Shown here: positions 11,256-21,762 of the stretch, piece by piece
How positions within the stretch are numbered: position 1 is the first letter of the stretch
How the letters are laid out: each line of letters opens with the position of its first letter
Assembly: GCA_030374765.1 (NCBI GenBank)
Contig: JARGXX010000113.1
Coordinates: 434,001-498,000 of the forward strand
Direction: 5' to 3'
From: Agarophyton chilense
Lineage: Eukaryota > Rhodophyta > Florideophyceae > Gracilariales > Gracilariaceae
Length of the DNA: 64,000 nt
Position numbers and translations under genes: made by a program
The notes under the pieces: generated by a model
The model's input: only the letters and a program-made list of their open reading frames with translations
The model's database searches: none
What the model was told of the DNA's origin: nothing

Positions 11256-13049
11256 TCATTCCTCCGCACGAGGTGGACCCCCGCCCAGGCGGTTGGCTAA
11301 GGCATCCCGCATGGCGGCCACATCACCCGAGATCTCGGAAGGGCGAAGCCCCACCTCCCGAAGGAAGCGCGCGATGACCTCGTCCCGCCCCGCGCCAGCG
11401 ACGGTTGCGGGCGGGCCCGCCACCGATGGAGTCAGATAGGAATCCGTTCGCACGGCATCAGCAGCCCCGGATGGAGCCGCACCACCGTATTCAACGGACT
11501 CCTCACCGGCCTCGCCGGACCCGTCATCCTCCATCGGAGCGTAACCCGGATCCTCCGGTTCGTTGTCGACCATCGGGTCACCATCCGCATAGTCGCGGTA
11601 ATAGTCGCTCGAGTCGACATACCCTCGCGGGTGGTCGGCCGGGACTTCACGCGGCGCATGCCGGCTGGCTTCCGCTTCCTCGCGGCTGATCTCGTGGTAC
11701 TCCCAGGGGTCGAAGTAGACGAAATCCCCCGCTAGCGCGGTATTCCTTCCGAGTCCGGGGCCAGACCCGCGACGCGGTTGAATGCGCTGGGAGTTCTCCA
11801 GCGGGACCTCATCCCACTGGACCCCCTCCACAAAGTCGAGGAGGCCCAGCATCTCTTCTTCGTTCGCCTCGCCCCCGAGGGGGATGCGCATGTCCAAACG
11901 ACGGATCGCAGCCCGCACACGCGGTGGCACGTACCACAATCGGTATTGGTCGTACGCCTCAGCGAGGATAAAAGCCGCAGTGCGGACGGCCCATTCGCTT
12001 ACCACGACGGACCACCACCCCGACTGGGGATCGTTCAAGAACGACGACCCTACATAGGTGAATACTGGGGGCAGCTCAACGAAGCAACCCCAGCACGCCT
12101 CCAAGGAGGACCACCAGTCTGGGAGACTGACGTACCGACCACGTCGGTGAGCAGGCGCGATGCGCTCAATCTCCGTGTTCTGGTACGGTACGAAATACCC
12201 GGTCCGGGCCCGCCAACGCCGCTCATCGCGGATGAAGTTCTGAAGGAAGTTCGAGCGCGACTGCCGCGGTTGGTAGCGGAACTCTGCCCGAAGAATCGGT
12301 CGTGCCCAGCAAAGGGCTTCTTGCCGAGCGATCGGTGTGCCCCTCCAAGCGAGGGTTTCCAATCCGTTAAGACGGTCACAGTACGACATTTCCCCGCGAG
12401 TGCGGTAAAGGTGGACGTCGAATTCGACCTCTGGCGGTATCGGGAACTCGAAAGGCGCCCGATGGTGCCTGAGATAAGCGATCCGCACAAGCGCGGCTTG
12501 AGCCTCCGCAGAGGATTCACCGCGTCGGCGGAGTATGTGTTGTACCGGGATGGCGATACGATTACGCCAATCCCAGGACAGGGTCACCACGCCGGGCAGG
12601 TCGCCCGGGAGCATCTCCGAATTATCGGTGTAGGATTGGATCAAATCCTCGTCGCGGACAGCCAATGGGTGAAACCAAGGCGCATACCGCAACCTCGCGG
12701 AGCCATGCCGAGTTCTCGGATTTGCACCCACAAGGGCGTCGTAGGTCGGCCACTGCGGTGGGTCCGCCTGTCCGCGAAAGCGGGCGCCAATACGGCGGTC
12801 TTCGTACGCGAGGTTGACGGCCGGAGTTCGGTTGGTAACATTCCACGGATGGGGCGCGGACCGGAAGCCGGTGGAACCGCCAAGGGCGGGAGTCGCGGAG
12901 GTGTTTTGACGGTCGGGGTTGGACATGGTGCGTGTTGGTGTGCCGTGGTTGGAATCGGATGCGGAGGGCGTGCGTGGGATCCTTGGTGAAAGTGTGTTGG
13001 TTTCCGGAAACCCGGTGTCGGACGCGCTCTTATCATGACGAGCTGCCAT
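11256..13049 (-). CDS. Antisense accessory gene of element 1 (unknown W-rich protein)
   Basis: The frame is intact on the strand opposite to gag-pol, convergent with pol and ending 333 nt after the chromodomain stop. The frame is open from 13163, inside the 3' LTR. I choose Met at 13049, 48 nt from the LTR, because families 2 and 3 start at the same distance; this gives 597 residues. A Ser/Thr/Pro-rich N-terminal 120 residues precedes a conserved core with APWFHP, LPGDLP, FDVHLYRTRGE, RAEFRY, GYFVPYQN, DWWSSLEAC, ELPP and SEWAVR, then a GDFVYFDPWE box. An acidic tail ends with GDVAAMRDAL. The core has no predicted signal peptide or obvious membrane helix. I recognise no family. Homologues occur in both other elements. 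Confidence 0.85.
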   Translation of the reverse strand: MAARHDKSASDTGFPETNTLSPRIPRTPSASDSNHGTPTRTMSNPDRQNTSATPALGGSTGFRSAPHPWNVTNRTPAVNLAYEDRRIGARFRGQADPPQWPTYDALVGANPRTRHGSARLRYAPWFHPLAVRDEDLIQSYTDNSEMLPGDLPGVVTLSWDWRNRIAIPVQHILRRRGESSAEAQAALVRIAYLRHHRAPFEFPIPPEVEFDVHLYRTRGEMSYCDRLNGLETLAWRGTPIARQEALCWARPILRAEFRYQPRQSRSNFLQNFIRDERRWRARTGYFVPYQNTEIERIAPAHRRGRYVSLPDWWSSLEACWGCFVELPPVFTYVGSSFLNDPQSGWWSVVVSEWAVRTAAFILAEAYDQYRLWYVPPRVRAAIRRLDMRIPLGGEANEEEMLGLLDFVEGVQWDEVPLENSQRIQPRRGSGPGLGRNTALAGDFVYFDPWEYHEISREEAEASRHAPREVPADHPRGYVDSSDYYRDYADGDPMVDNEPEDPGYAPMEDDGSGEAGEESVEYGGAAPSGAADAVRTDSYLTPSVAGPPATVAGAGRDEVIARFLREVGLRPSEISGDVAAMRDALANRLGGGPPRAEE

Positions 13050-13083
13050 GCCGACTTCCTCTTCGAGGTGTTCGCCCTGTCTT

Positions 13084-13096
13084 AAGGGGGGGGATA
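13084..13096 (+). other. Polypurine tract of element 1
   Basis: AAGGGGGGGGATA lies immediately before the 3' LTR and would prime plus-strand DNA synthesis. Confidence 0.85.
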
Positions 13097-13960
13097 TGAA
13101 GAGCAACGTCCTCCAGGGAGGTTTTTGGGGACTTAAGTTTTTTCCGGAGCCTCCGGCGTGCAACCTCGTTATGAGTAGGAGTAATCCGTTTTACGGCGAT
13201 GGGCGGAACGCCGGTGATGCACCGGCGGGACCGGGTGCCATACACGTGGCCGCAGCGCCCGCGCGACACGTGGCCGCCAGATTGGCACCTTTTGTTAGAC
13301 GGACATTTAGCTATTTAGGATAGACTTTATTTATTCTATTCTACGGTGACTACAGTACTTAGGCCGCCGGCCTCGCGGCCGCCGGTCCAGTAAAGTCTGC
13401 CCAACAAGGGTGATCTTGGTCTTCCAGATCTTGGCTCTGGGTCGAACCGCCTGCGCGGATATACAACTCCTTACGGAGGGATTTCCCGTGGTGCACGGCT
13501 TCCCAACCCCCTTGGACGTTCAAGCAGCCTTCGTGTGTTGGGTATCTATTCCCACTTTCGTGGTTCCGCCCTTGTATACGGTTTGCTACACCCGGCAGTG
13601 CCGGCTATTCCCGAGTCCCCTCTTGCGACTCGTGGTCAACCACTCCCTCTTGCCTCCGTTCCCATTTTCCTTCCCTTTTCCTCCCCTTCATTGGGAAATT
13701 CCCGCTCTTGCGGCTCGAACTGACACCTGTCGCGCTCGCCACTCTCGTGGGTTTTGCCTCCTCAGGGGATACGCAAGCACCGCTTTGGCGGATATTCTCG
13801 GCTTCTTTCAGCCTCGCTGCGCCCGTCGCGACGGTTCGGCTCCGGCTTACACCCGGCATTGCGCGCCGATCCCTGGGAGGGCTCTACCGCGCCGGTTACC
13901 TCGTGAGAGGAAGATCCGGACGTCTTCGTAGGTTTTCCCCCTTGGGGGCATTGTCCTACA
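13097..13960 (+). repeat. 3' LTR of element 1
   Basis: The LTR runs 864 bp from TGAAGAGCAACG after the polypurine tract to CCTACA. Its first 38 nt are missing from the 5' copy. Confidence 0.93.
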
Positions 13961-15665
13961 ATCACTGTCACTCAATGAATCAGTTGAGCAATTCTTCTTT
14001 GACAGACAGTGACACGCAAGACAGCTTCGTGGAAGTTCATTCGAGGAAATGGAAAACGGAAAATGTATCCTTGAATCTGAATGGTTCAGTGCAAATGCAT
14101 CAATGGAAAGTCACGGGACCTGTTGAAGATTTCATCTCCGCCATTCATGCATCTTCGGGACTCTCTCTATACGATTTCTTCATGTGGATGTTTTTTGTAG
14201 CTCATTTGGAACAAATAGTTCGATCTACCAACTCTCGGCTGGAAGACAAAGGCTTACAGCAGCCTACAGGAGGTGAAATTTTGACGTTTTTCGGTTTGAT
14301 GGTGTTAATGACACGCTTTGAGTTTTCAAATAGAAGATCGCTTTGGTCTAAAGACACGTTTTCTAAATATATCGAATCTCCGCAGCTCGGAAAGATCATG
14401 TCACGAAATCGGTTTGAACACATACGGCAATTCATCGTTTTCAGTGGCTCTGAAAACGATCAAAAATCACAAGAATGCAGGTGGTCATGCGTTTCTGAGT
14501 TTGTGAAAGCTATAAACGACCATTGGAAAGCGTTCGTAACTCCGTCACACACTTTGTGCGTGGACGAAAGTATGTCACGTTGGTTTGGATTTGGAGGTAA
14601 CTGGATTGAAATTAAACTTCCACACTACACTGCTCTTGACAGAAAACATGAAAATGGTTGTGAATTAAAGACAGTGTGTTGAGCAAGGAGTGGAATTATT
14701 CTCAAAATAGAAATCACGATGGGAGCTACGCCACCAGATGTACAGCCTTTTGAATCGGAACATGAGCATGAAACAGCTGTTTTAATGAAACTTGTTGAAA
14801 ATTGGTTCGCAACTGATCGAATCGTTTGTGCCAATTCATATTTTGAATCAGTTGAAACAGCTGCAGAACTTTGAAAAAGAGGAATGCGATTTTTTTTGGG
14901 TTGTAAAAACAGCCACCAGAAGGCTTCCTATGAAACATCTTTCCGAAATTACGATGACGGCACGAGACCAGCACGTGTCAATGGTCTCGAAACTGCCTGA
15001 ATTGGATCGAAAGATGATGTGTGTGCTCCGGGTGCACCGTGAGAGGAGATATTTCATTAGCACTTGTAGCACTACCCAATCATGAACTCCCATTTCTCGT
15101 AAAAGATGGAGGACAACTGATGGAATAGCAAAAAATTTCCGCTTTCTATTGCTCTCCCAGAGGTTCGCGAGGAATACTACTCTTGTTTTTCAAGAATTGA
15201 TAGACATAATAGGTCACGTCAAGATGATCTGAATATGGAAAAGAAGCTTGAAGTGAAAGAAAGGTGTTTTAGAGTGAATACTTCTTTGCTGGCAATGTGC
15301 GTGGTTGATGCTTGCAATCTTTACAAGTGTGCATACGGAAACAAATTGATCTTACACCACATAATTTTTATTATAATTTCGCAGACGGATTAATAGATAA
15401 CAACTGGGATGCAATTCGAACTATGAAAAGAAAATATAAGGAGGAAGATAAAATAGAAAACCAATAAATGGCTGGTACAGGCATTCATTTAATGGATACA
15501 AATCGAAAAAGAAGGAAATTGGATGGTTATTTGACGTCTCAAACATATCAAGGTCAATGAAAAGTATGTGAAACCACTTACCAATCCAAATATGTTTGTT
15601 CAGAATGCAAAAAGTACAATCATATGTATGTTTATATGTGTCACAGTGGAACCGGTGTTTAGTTT
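13961..15665 (+). pseudogene. piggyBac (PGBD/DDE_Tnp_1_7) transposase, 5'-truncated and broken
   Basis: The first 724 nt read open and hold the piggyBac core: FMWMFFVAHLEQIV, GGEILTFFGLMVLMTRFEF and the catalytic CVDESMSRWFGFGG (about 14560-14600). After a stop at 14680-14682 the next block has VCANSYFESV, where family members usually have Asp (DSYF); Asn here removes a catalytic residue. Further stops and shifts follow, then SRIDRHNRSRQDDL (about 15190-15235), RVNTSLLAMCVVDACNLYK (about 15270-15325) and a C-terminal Cys-rich stretch with CSECKKYNH (about 15600). The N-terminus is cut by the 3' LTR of element 1. No TTAA-flanked termini were identified. Confidence 0.85.
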
Positions 15666-15837
15666 CTTATAGATCATCTGTGTGACATTATTGACAATTC
15701 GATCAACATTTAGTCAACATGATTGATTGTAATTGGTAAACATGCGTTTTTAAGGCTTTTTAGATACACATTTTATATAAAGTAAAAGTTCGAATTACTT
15801 TAAGTTCTCTACTAATTCAATCCGCGTTATTCAATTT

Positions 15838-16471
15838 TGTCGTACAATCACCTCTGGGGTGTGCTACTGCCGTGTATCGGGAGCGTAGTGACGCTCAACC
15901 GTAGGGAGCGTGTTGACGCTCAACCTTAGAAGGTAGACGTAGTAAACCTCGATGGTAACAAGGCACTGTGAAAACCCGCAGGGGCAAACGGCGGGGCGAT
16001 TAGCCCATAACGCGTAGGTGAACGATGGTAGGCGTCGACGCGCGGGAAAGCCTGTGTGGTAGTTGAGAAACGATGAACCAAAAGGTATAGTCGTAACCCA
16101 AGTGGTGCCTGTCTTTATCAGATTAGGATGGGGGAGGTGCAGTTACTTATATGCAGTGAACTGCACTCTCCAGATCACCCGGGAGGTGCCAGCAAGGCAC
16201 GGTCTCTGACCTAGTATCAGAGACCTGGCCAGCACTGGCTACAGTGCCAGGTGGCCACTCAAATACTGTACTAAAATACACATAATTACAATTACTATCA
16301 CTAACAATTACTCAACCAGAAGGTACATGCCAACACTACACGTGGCTGACAACACTTAGATGGTAGCTCGCCCGGAGCTACGCGGCCGATGATTCCTCGC
16401 ACCCATCACCTACAAGGTCAGCGTAGTGTATCGAACACCTCAAAGGTCAGCCGTTCCGCCACTATACGACA
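15838..16471. repeat. Solo LTR with 5-bp target duplication
   Basis: A 634-bp unit begins TGTCGTA and ends TACGACA, so it has TG...CA ends with a 7-bp inverted repeat. It is flanked by AATTT on both sides (15833-15837 and 16472-16476). It contains two tandem hairpins, including GGTCTCTGA/TCAGAGACC near 16200, and no coding frame. It does not match the LTRs of the other elements here, so it marks an additional LTR family. Confidence 0.75.
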
Positions 16472-16627
16472 AATTTGCTAGATATATTATGGTCTCTGAC
16501 GAAACAATCCCTTTAGCAGATGTCACCTTATTTTGTCTGCTGTTCAAGTGGATGCATATGCGTTCTTATAACATTATATATTTAGAAGTAGTCGAGCTCC
16601 CGTAGAAGTTTCCGAGTTACACTGAAC

Positions 16628-16700
16628 TCAGCGAGGTTTGAACCCTGTTCTTAACAGTTTTTGAGCGGTCGTGAAACCACTGAGCTGCTATTACTGAAGA
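16628..16700 (-). other. tRNA-like or SINE-like box A/box B pair
   Basis: Read on the minus strand, GCAGCTCAGTGG resembles a Pol III A box, and 32 nt later GGTTCAAACC is a perfect B box. The stems do not fold into a proper cloverleaf, so this is a tRNA relic or tRNA-derived SINE head at most. Confidence 0.25.
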
Positions 16701-17344
16701 TAACTGTCTAAAAACTGTATTTTAAAGCAAAACGAACATGTTTAGAAAAAATTTTTTTTTACTTAGAAAATAGAGTACGCTTCTGCCGTATGGAAACCAG
16801 CGAGTTTTACTAAGTTTTTGGAAAATAGAACTGATCTCATGTTAGGTCAATCCGCCGAGCGTGTAGACACTAGCCTACATTTTGAAACTGTACGACATTA
16901 TTAAGATTTTTCTATTAGCTTTCATTCATGCAAAGCGCGATGATAGAAAGTACTAATAAAGTAATGTTTTGAGGTTGTGACGTATTTAGATGCGTTGTTA
17001 TGTTTTGGTATATATTGGGGTGTAGATAATGTTTTATGCTTGGATGCCAAAGCTTAATAGGATAGCAAGATATGATCACATGCTTAAGGTATTATGAATA
17101 AAAGCCTTTCGGACGGACTGTTTGATATTAGCACAATGTCGCTGGGGTGCCGGGCAATGCGTTGGGTGGCGTTGTTGCGTTTCAATTTTCGGGGACTCTA
17201 GCAGTCGATAGCGTACATAGAGAGACTGCCCGTTGGCGTAGCTCCGAGTAAACTGAGACAGCTTCCTCGTCAGTGAGCCTGTCTGAACGGCTCATTGCTC
17301 TGTAGGTGTGCGAAATGGGGACACGTGTATTCTGCCATACCGAT

Positions 17345-17404
17345 CTCGATAAACTGAACTTCTTGACCTATGGGAGCCGCCACAAAAAGGTTCAGTTTAT
17401 CGAG
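17345..17404. repeat. 15-bp perfect inverted repeat, MITE-like
   Basis: CTCGATAAACTGAAC (17345-17359) is perfectly complementary to 17390-17404 across a 30-nt loop. The arm sequence resembles internal repeats of pogo/Tigger termini. Confidence 0.4.
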
Positions 17405-17590
17405 AATTTACTCTGTAATAGTATTATTATGACGAACCGATGCAACCCATAGAGTTGCTGAGTTCCGAAGACACAGCGAAGGAGAAGCTATCTGGTAGTT
17501 CCAGCGATCGGCCACTTCTTCAGCTGAAATAGCGCCGCATCATGTTGGACAAAGCGGAAGATGTGAGCAAAGAAAACTCACCGAGAGTGG

Positions 17591-17998
17591 ATGAAAGACG
17601 AGCAAAGCAAAAGAAATGAGAAAAGGGTGGATAGCGGGTTGAAAACGATGCGCCCATCAAGCTCTGAAAACAACGAGGGCAAGCAGATGTTTGGGACAAA
17701 CTGGTGGATTGAAGCGAACCTCTCGCTGCTAAGCACGATCATGAAGAGCATCTGCGAAGACAGTGAAAGACGGCTGGTACTGTGCATTCTCGAAATTGTG
17801 GGCGAGTTGGTGGATTCTGCAAACATGAGGATGGGTTACAAGCACAAGTTCTTGGACGTTTTTTACGGGAAATATGTGCGACGGCCTCGGCAGCCTATTG
17901 GGGTGGCAGCTAAAAATGTCGTATTGCGCTCATGGACAGGACAAGTCCGGAGGAGGACGTTTGGTATCTGTATAGTATTCTGTCATTCTGCCTGGTGA
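17591..17998 (+). CDS. Hypothetical 135-residue ORF
   Basis: The ORF has a charged N-terminus and a helical middle (residues about 40-85), then an Arg-rich segment. I recognise no family. It lies downstream of, and convergent with, GLE1, and could equally be chance or a relic. A second short frame (18023-18334) follows and overlaps the GLE1 end. Confidence 0.2.
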   Translation: MKDEQSKRNEKRVDSGLKTMRPSSSENNEGKQMFGTNWWIEANLSLLSTIMKSICEDSERRLVLCILEIVGELVDSANMRMGYKHKFLDVFYGKYVRRPRQPIGVAAKNVVLRSWTGQVRRRTFGICIVFCHSAW

Positions 17999-18183
17999 AT
18001 CATGGATACCGGGCACTGTTAATTGTCAGGTTGGACTTTAGTGCGAAGGTATGCGCGCTGCTATGATATCCGCGGGCGCACGTGCGGCTGGTTGCGTTTA
18101 GGCACGCTATCCCCGATGTACAGTAGTTTACGCACATCGTATAGATACTGTACTACAGTAAAGTCTACAAAGGGTAAGGCATG

Positions 18184-18204
18184 GCAATTGCTAGTAGCAA
18201 TTGC
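18184..18204. repeat. 21-bp near-perfect palindrome
   Basis: GCAATTGCTA and TAGCAATTGC flank a single central G. It is located about 110 nt beyond the GLE1 stop codon, so it could contribute to 3' end structure of that transcript. Confidence 0.4.
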
Positions 18205-18310
18205 TTGCAACTTCAAGGTAAAGGGATTGCTACCTTCGTACATGCGCACTGATGCCCACCTTTTGAAGCGCAAGGCTCCATCATTTTCGCAATTGTGTGT
18301 AATAAGATAC

Positions 18311-19960
18311 TCAGACGGTGTTTTCAGCATCTGATCTAGGCAGCCTCCGGCCTTCAGGCGGTGTGCGAACAACGAATCCACCCCGCTGGAAGTCTTCCAC
18401 GAAAATCTCAAGCCTTGTGGTCGGTCCTCGTGGCGCAGACTTTATCGCTCTTTTGACGACCGCCTCGCTGATGCTGTACATTAGCTTCTTAAACTGTGAA
18501 CCATACTCCTGCGAAAGGCGGAAACCAGCGATTTCTAGAAAAGCATAAACGATTGAGGGCGTGATGCTCCTCTGCTCTTTGTTGCACAGCCGCGCCAAAA
18601 TGCACCACACCCATGAAAGCGGGAATGGATTTCGAACTCCGGAAGCTCTCTGTGCCGTGTACACGTCTTCGGTTTGTACGACGGCCGCGAATAGATTGAT
18701 ACAGCCACACATACGTTCAAGATAGCTTTCCGAATCCTCGTCTTCTTTGTAACCAATACGGGATTTGTAATGGTCAATCGATTCTCCTTGTCTCCTCTTT
18801 TCGTACCTCGGAATCGTATATATACAGTGGTCGTGGAAAGCCCCCAAAAATATGTATCTGAACTTACTCACATTTTCGACGCTGGCTGTCAGTCCAACTA
18901 TCGCGGAGGCAACCGCAAACGCAGTTGTTTTGCTGAGAGCGGCACTCCCGTCAGACTCACTAATTAAGCGCTCAGCGATCATTTTCATGGCAAATGACTC
19001 GCCCACAGTACTATAGTTGGCTTTCAGTTCAGCGACGATCTTAGATAGATCTACCACTTTCCGCCAAACTTGTTTTATACTGGCAGCGATCTGATTGACG
19101 GCAAGGTTGACTTGCTTCTTAAAAGTGAGCCGTGTTCTTTTCAAGGATGGATTGTTTTTAAACTGCTCCGCCTCTGCGGATACCTCTCCCCAAATACGAA
19201 GCCCATCTTCAGCCTGTTTTAGAAGAGCGTCCTGATCTGTACTTTCAGGGTTTAGCTTCTGCGATTTTGCGGTTTGTTTCCTCTCACCTTCGATCGCGGG
19301 TGAGTACTGCATAGCGCTTGGCCTTTTTTCCAGTACCTCTTCCGAATGATCTGCTTCCTCATCATGTGTTCCAGCCCTTTCCAACGCTGATTGGGCTTCC
19401 GGGAATACACTGGGTTCCCCTTCACTTTTCCGTCCAACGTGTTCTGTACGTGATTTTGCCCTGTCCTTTTCTTCTGCAATTGATGCTGCGCTTTCTGCAG
19501 CTGCAGCCCTTAACTCTGCTTGAGCGCGCTGAAGAGCAATCTCGCTTTCTCTCTGAAGCCTCATTTCCCTTTCTCGTTTCAGCCGTTCTGCTTCTTCTCG
19601 TTGGGCTATTATATCTATTTTCGATCTTCTCAGAACTCGCAGTGAGGTTCGCTTGCCTTCATCACGCTTAATACTCAAACAAGAGACACGCAAAGTCCTT
19701 GCAGGCGTTGTTCGGGTGTATGATGGTAGGGCAACATCGTAGGAGGCAATCAGCCGTTGGTGATCGTGTTTTGCCGCGGTGTGATACGAATTCCATTTAG
19801 ACATCAACGTCGCGGACCGACTTGACACTTCGAGCCCATGACGCACCCATAGTTGCAGGGCTTCCTGTCTAGAGTTTGGTTTCAATAGAGATTTGTTTGT
19901 CTTTGATGATAACACGGATGGCTTCAAAGGGGAGTAGACACTAGCAGCAGTCATCGTCAA
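18311..19960 (-). CDS. GLE1: GLE1-like nucleoporin, mRNA export factor
   Basis: This is an intact, intron-free 549-residue frame. Residues about 115-175 form a highly charged helical/coiled-coil segment (REEAERLKREREMRLQRESE). Residues about 260-530 match the GLE1 domain, with AFAVASAIVGL, FLGAFHDHCIYTIPRYEKR, ESYLERMCGCINLFAAVVQT, WVWCILARLCN and IVYAFLEIAGFRLSQEYG followed by QFKKLMYSI and TTRLEIFVEDF. GLE1 sits at the cytoplasmic face of the nuclear pore and, with inositol hexakisphosphate, activates the DEAD-box helicase DBP5 to release exported mRNA. The FG-binding N-terminal extension of longer homologues is absent or unrecognisable. It is flanked by transposon debris on both sides. Confidence 0.9.
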   Translation of the reverse strand: MTMTAASVYSPLKPSVLSSKTNKSLLKPNSRQEALQLWVRHGLEVSSRSATLMSKWNSYHTAAKHDHQRLIASYDVALPSYTRTTPARTLRVSCLSIKRDEGKRTSLRVLRRSKIDIIAQREEAERLKREREMRLQRESEIALQRAQAELRAAAAESAASIAEEKDRAKSRTEHVGRKSEGEPSVFPEAQSALERAGTHDEEADHSEEVLEKRPSAMQYSPAIEGERKQTAKSQKLNPESTDQDALLKQAEDGLRIWGEVSAEAEQFKNNPSLKRTRLTFKKQVNLAVNQIAASIKQVWRKVVDLSKIVAELKANYSTVGESFAMKMIAERLISESDGSAALSKTTAFAVASAIVGLTASVENVSKFRYIFLGAFHDHCIYTIPRYEKRRQGESIDHYKSRIGYKEDEDSESYLERMCGCINLFAAVVQTEDVYTAQRASGVRNPFPLSWVWCILARLCNKEQRSITPSIVYAFLEIAGFRLSQEYGSQFKKLMYSISEAVVKRAIKSAPRGPTTRLEIFVEDFQRGGFVVRTPPEGRRLPRSDAENTV

Positions 19961-21610
19961 TAAAGACCAAACTCACTATTTCCTTCCCCTTTTCTTCGCC
20001 CTTCGGTAAGATACTTTTGGAAAACCGTGTTCTGGTACAGGCTGCATGCCCCCGAAGATGGAATCAATTAGATTCGACGAATCAAATGACTTATTGGATC
20101 GGCTATGTAGTCCTTGAGGAATTCCTAAAATGATCAAGCCAACTACTTGAGCGCAGTTCGCATAAATGAGCTATGCTGTGAACTTCGTGAGTACTCAGTT
20201 GCCCAAGTTCTAGTCATCACGAACAAAACTACTACCGTTGTTTTTTTGGTGCGCTGAAAATGATTTCACGCTCAACTCTCGATGATGGTGAGAGATAATC
20301 TTCGGCTCGGACAAGAAATCGTCAAGACGCGCCTTTCTTCTGATTTGGAGCCGCAGCATTATCAGGCCATGGCAGCGATGTCTCGTCCTAACCCTCTACC
20401 CTTAATTTGAGACATATTCTAGAAATTTGAACACATTTCAAAAGAAACCCTGTTCGTTTGGTTTGTCTTCCAACCAATCAGATGCGCAATCATGTGTGGT
20501 TTATGCACATATAGGATTTCTCTCTCTGCGAGTGGAACTGCCCTAAGAGCATCTCCAGTGGTAGTCTATTTGGTTCCAAATACGACAAGTGTCGACACAT
20601 TACGGGTGTGTTCCACTCCCCTCGTCGCACTCCAAATCTATTTTCAGATTAGAACTTGTTGAAGCTCAAATTCCCACAGGCGCCGCGTTCTATTAGCCAA
20701 GAGAAATCGACTGATCGCTCTACGCCCTTCTCATTCCACCGTAAACCAAGCACCAATCGCGATCTTCCGCGCTCCTGCGTGCTGTCCTGTATCACCTAGC
20801 CACCGTCCCGAGCAACGCCACATCCTTCACTCCCTGTTGCCGTAATCTTCTGCATCTCTCGCTGCTTTCCAGTGCCTCCAAGCCACTGACGAGAGTTTCA
20901 TTACGGCTGCGACTTCTTTTCTGCCGTTTCCTCACGAAGCGCTGCGCTTTCATCGTTTTCGACAACTGCTTGCGTCTTTTTCCGACTGTTTCCGTCGCTG
21001 TTAACTGATACCCCTTGCATCTAACCTGTTTCTATACGCCGCCCTTTTCTGGCTTCCAAAAATAGCCAAAACTGTACTTATTTGCCTAATCGTTCATTTT
21101 TCCCTTAGTATGCACTTTTTCTATCTGTATCAACTTTTTGTGCTCTGAAAAACCAGCTCTTTCGCTTAGATTGCTTTGGAAAGCTCGAGGTTTCCATTGT
21201 AGGAAGGTTTGAGATATTTTTCGTGCACGGGAGTACCGTCGCGCTTTTTTCGCACAGTCTGGAAATCCAGCCATTCGTGTTCTGTACTAATTAAAGCGCC
21301 ATTCTCCATCAGCTTTTGTTATCTGCCCCAAGTTTAATGAAACTCTGGCTGATCTATGTTTTAACTAATTATTTTGGTCGGAAGAAGAAATCGTTTCTAA
21401 TGAAGAGAAGACTGGTGCGATATGGCAACAAATAATTACTTTTGCGTTTGTGTCGCAAAAACAAGTCAAAATTTGAGGCTCGTTTCTTTGTCGACCGGAA
21501 AACATTTTCCGAAACTGTGCTGCAATCCATCTACATCATATGAAAAATTACATATAGCTTGAACATAACCGTTGTCCTGGAACTTATTTTAAAGGTTTTC
21601 AACAGCCCAT
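19961..21610. other. Intergenic stretch upstream of GLE1
   Basis: No convincing gene is visible. The first few hundred bases must hold the GLE1 promoter, though no clear core element is seen. The pyrimidine-rich stretch 20640-21010 has short frames without recognisable content. Confidence 0.4.
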
Positions 21611-21762
21611 GCAGCCTTCAAAAGACGTTTTCGTACGTCCAAAGACCTATTTATTCGTATTATAAATTGAGTTGGTCCAGCATCTCCCTATCTCAGCCAG
21701 GGACTCCAACCAGATGGTTTGGGAAACTAAGTATCACTCCGTTGCTTAAAACAATATATGCT
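21611..21762 (+). pseudogene. PIF/Harbinger (HARBI1-like) transposase, 5' piece
   Basis: One frame reads KRRFRTSKDLFIRIIN (from about 21620), typical of the N-terminal part of HARBI1-like nucleases, and then a stop. A shift leads to the block GKLSITPLLKTIYA, matching the family pattern G-x-L-G-L-S-P-L-Q-K before the conserved A-L-R-x-L segment. The sequence is cut at 21762 by element 2 and continues in the same frame at 33809. It was already damaged (stop, shift) or became so later. Confidence 0.7.
21758..21762. repeat. Target-site duplication of element 2, left copy
   Basis: ATGCT immediately precedes the 5' LTR and is repeated at 33809-33813 directly after the 3' LTR. Confidence 0.92.

Larger units (their letters stand above)
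2583..13960 (+). mobile_element. Ty3/gypsy chromovirus, family 1, with antisense gene
   Basis: The order is 5' LTR, primer-binding site, gag, pol with C-terminal chromodomain, antisense gene, polypurine tract, 3' LTR. The two LTRs align over about 826 bp with roughly 25-30 differences by eye, suggesting moderate age. The 5' LTR lacks the first 38 nt present in the 3' copy, so no target duplication can be tested. The 3' LTR abuts a piggyBac transposase pseudogene. Gag and the antisense gene are open, but pol has a stop in the RT catalytic motif, so the copy is not autonomous. Confidence 0.95.
16477..17590. other. AT-rich intergenic stretch without a supported gene
   Basis: No frame shows family-like content. 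It contains a tRNA-like box pair on the minus strand (about 16630-16700) and a 15-bp inverted repeat (17345-17404), each described separately. Confidence 0.4.

Noticed and set aside
11778-12989. 403-codon plus-strand frame opposite the antisense gene of element 1
   Set aside because: It is not conserved as a frame in elements 2 and 3 at the same place, and its translation shows no motif. It is the mirror of a GC-rich real gene.
16628-16700. A functional tRNA-Leu(AAG) gene
   Set aside because: Box A and box B are present, but the anticodon and T stems pair poorly and there is no matching acceptor stem. It was kept only as a tRNA-like relic.
20380-20410. Telomere-like CCTAACCCT sequence
   Set aside because: It occurs once only, without tandem repetition.
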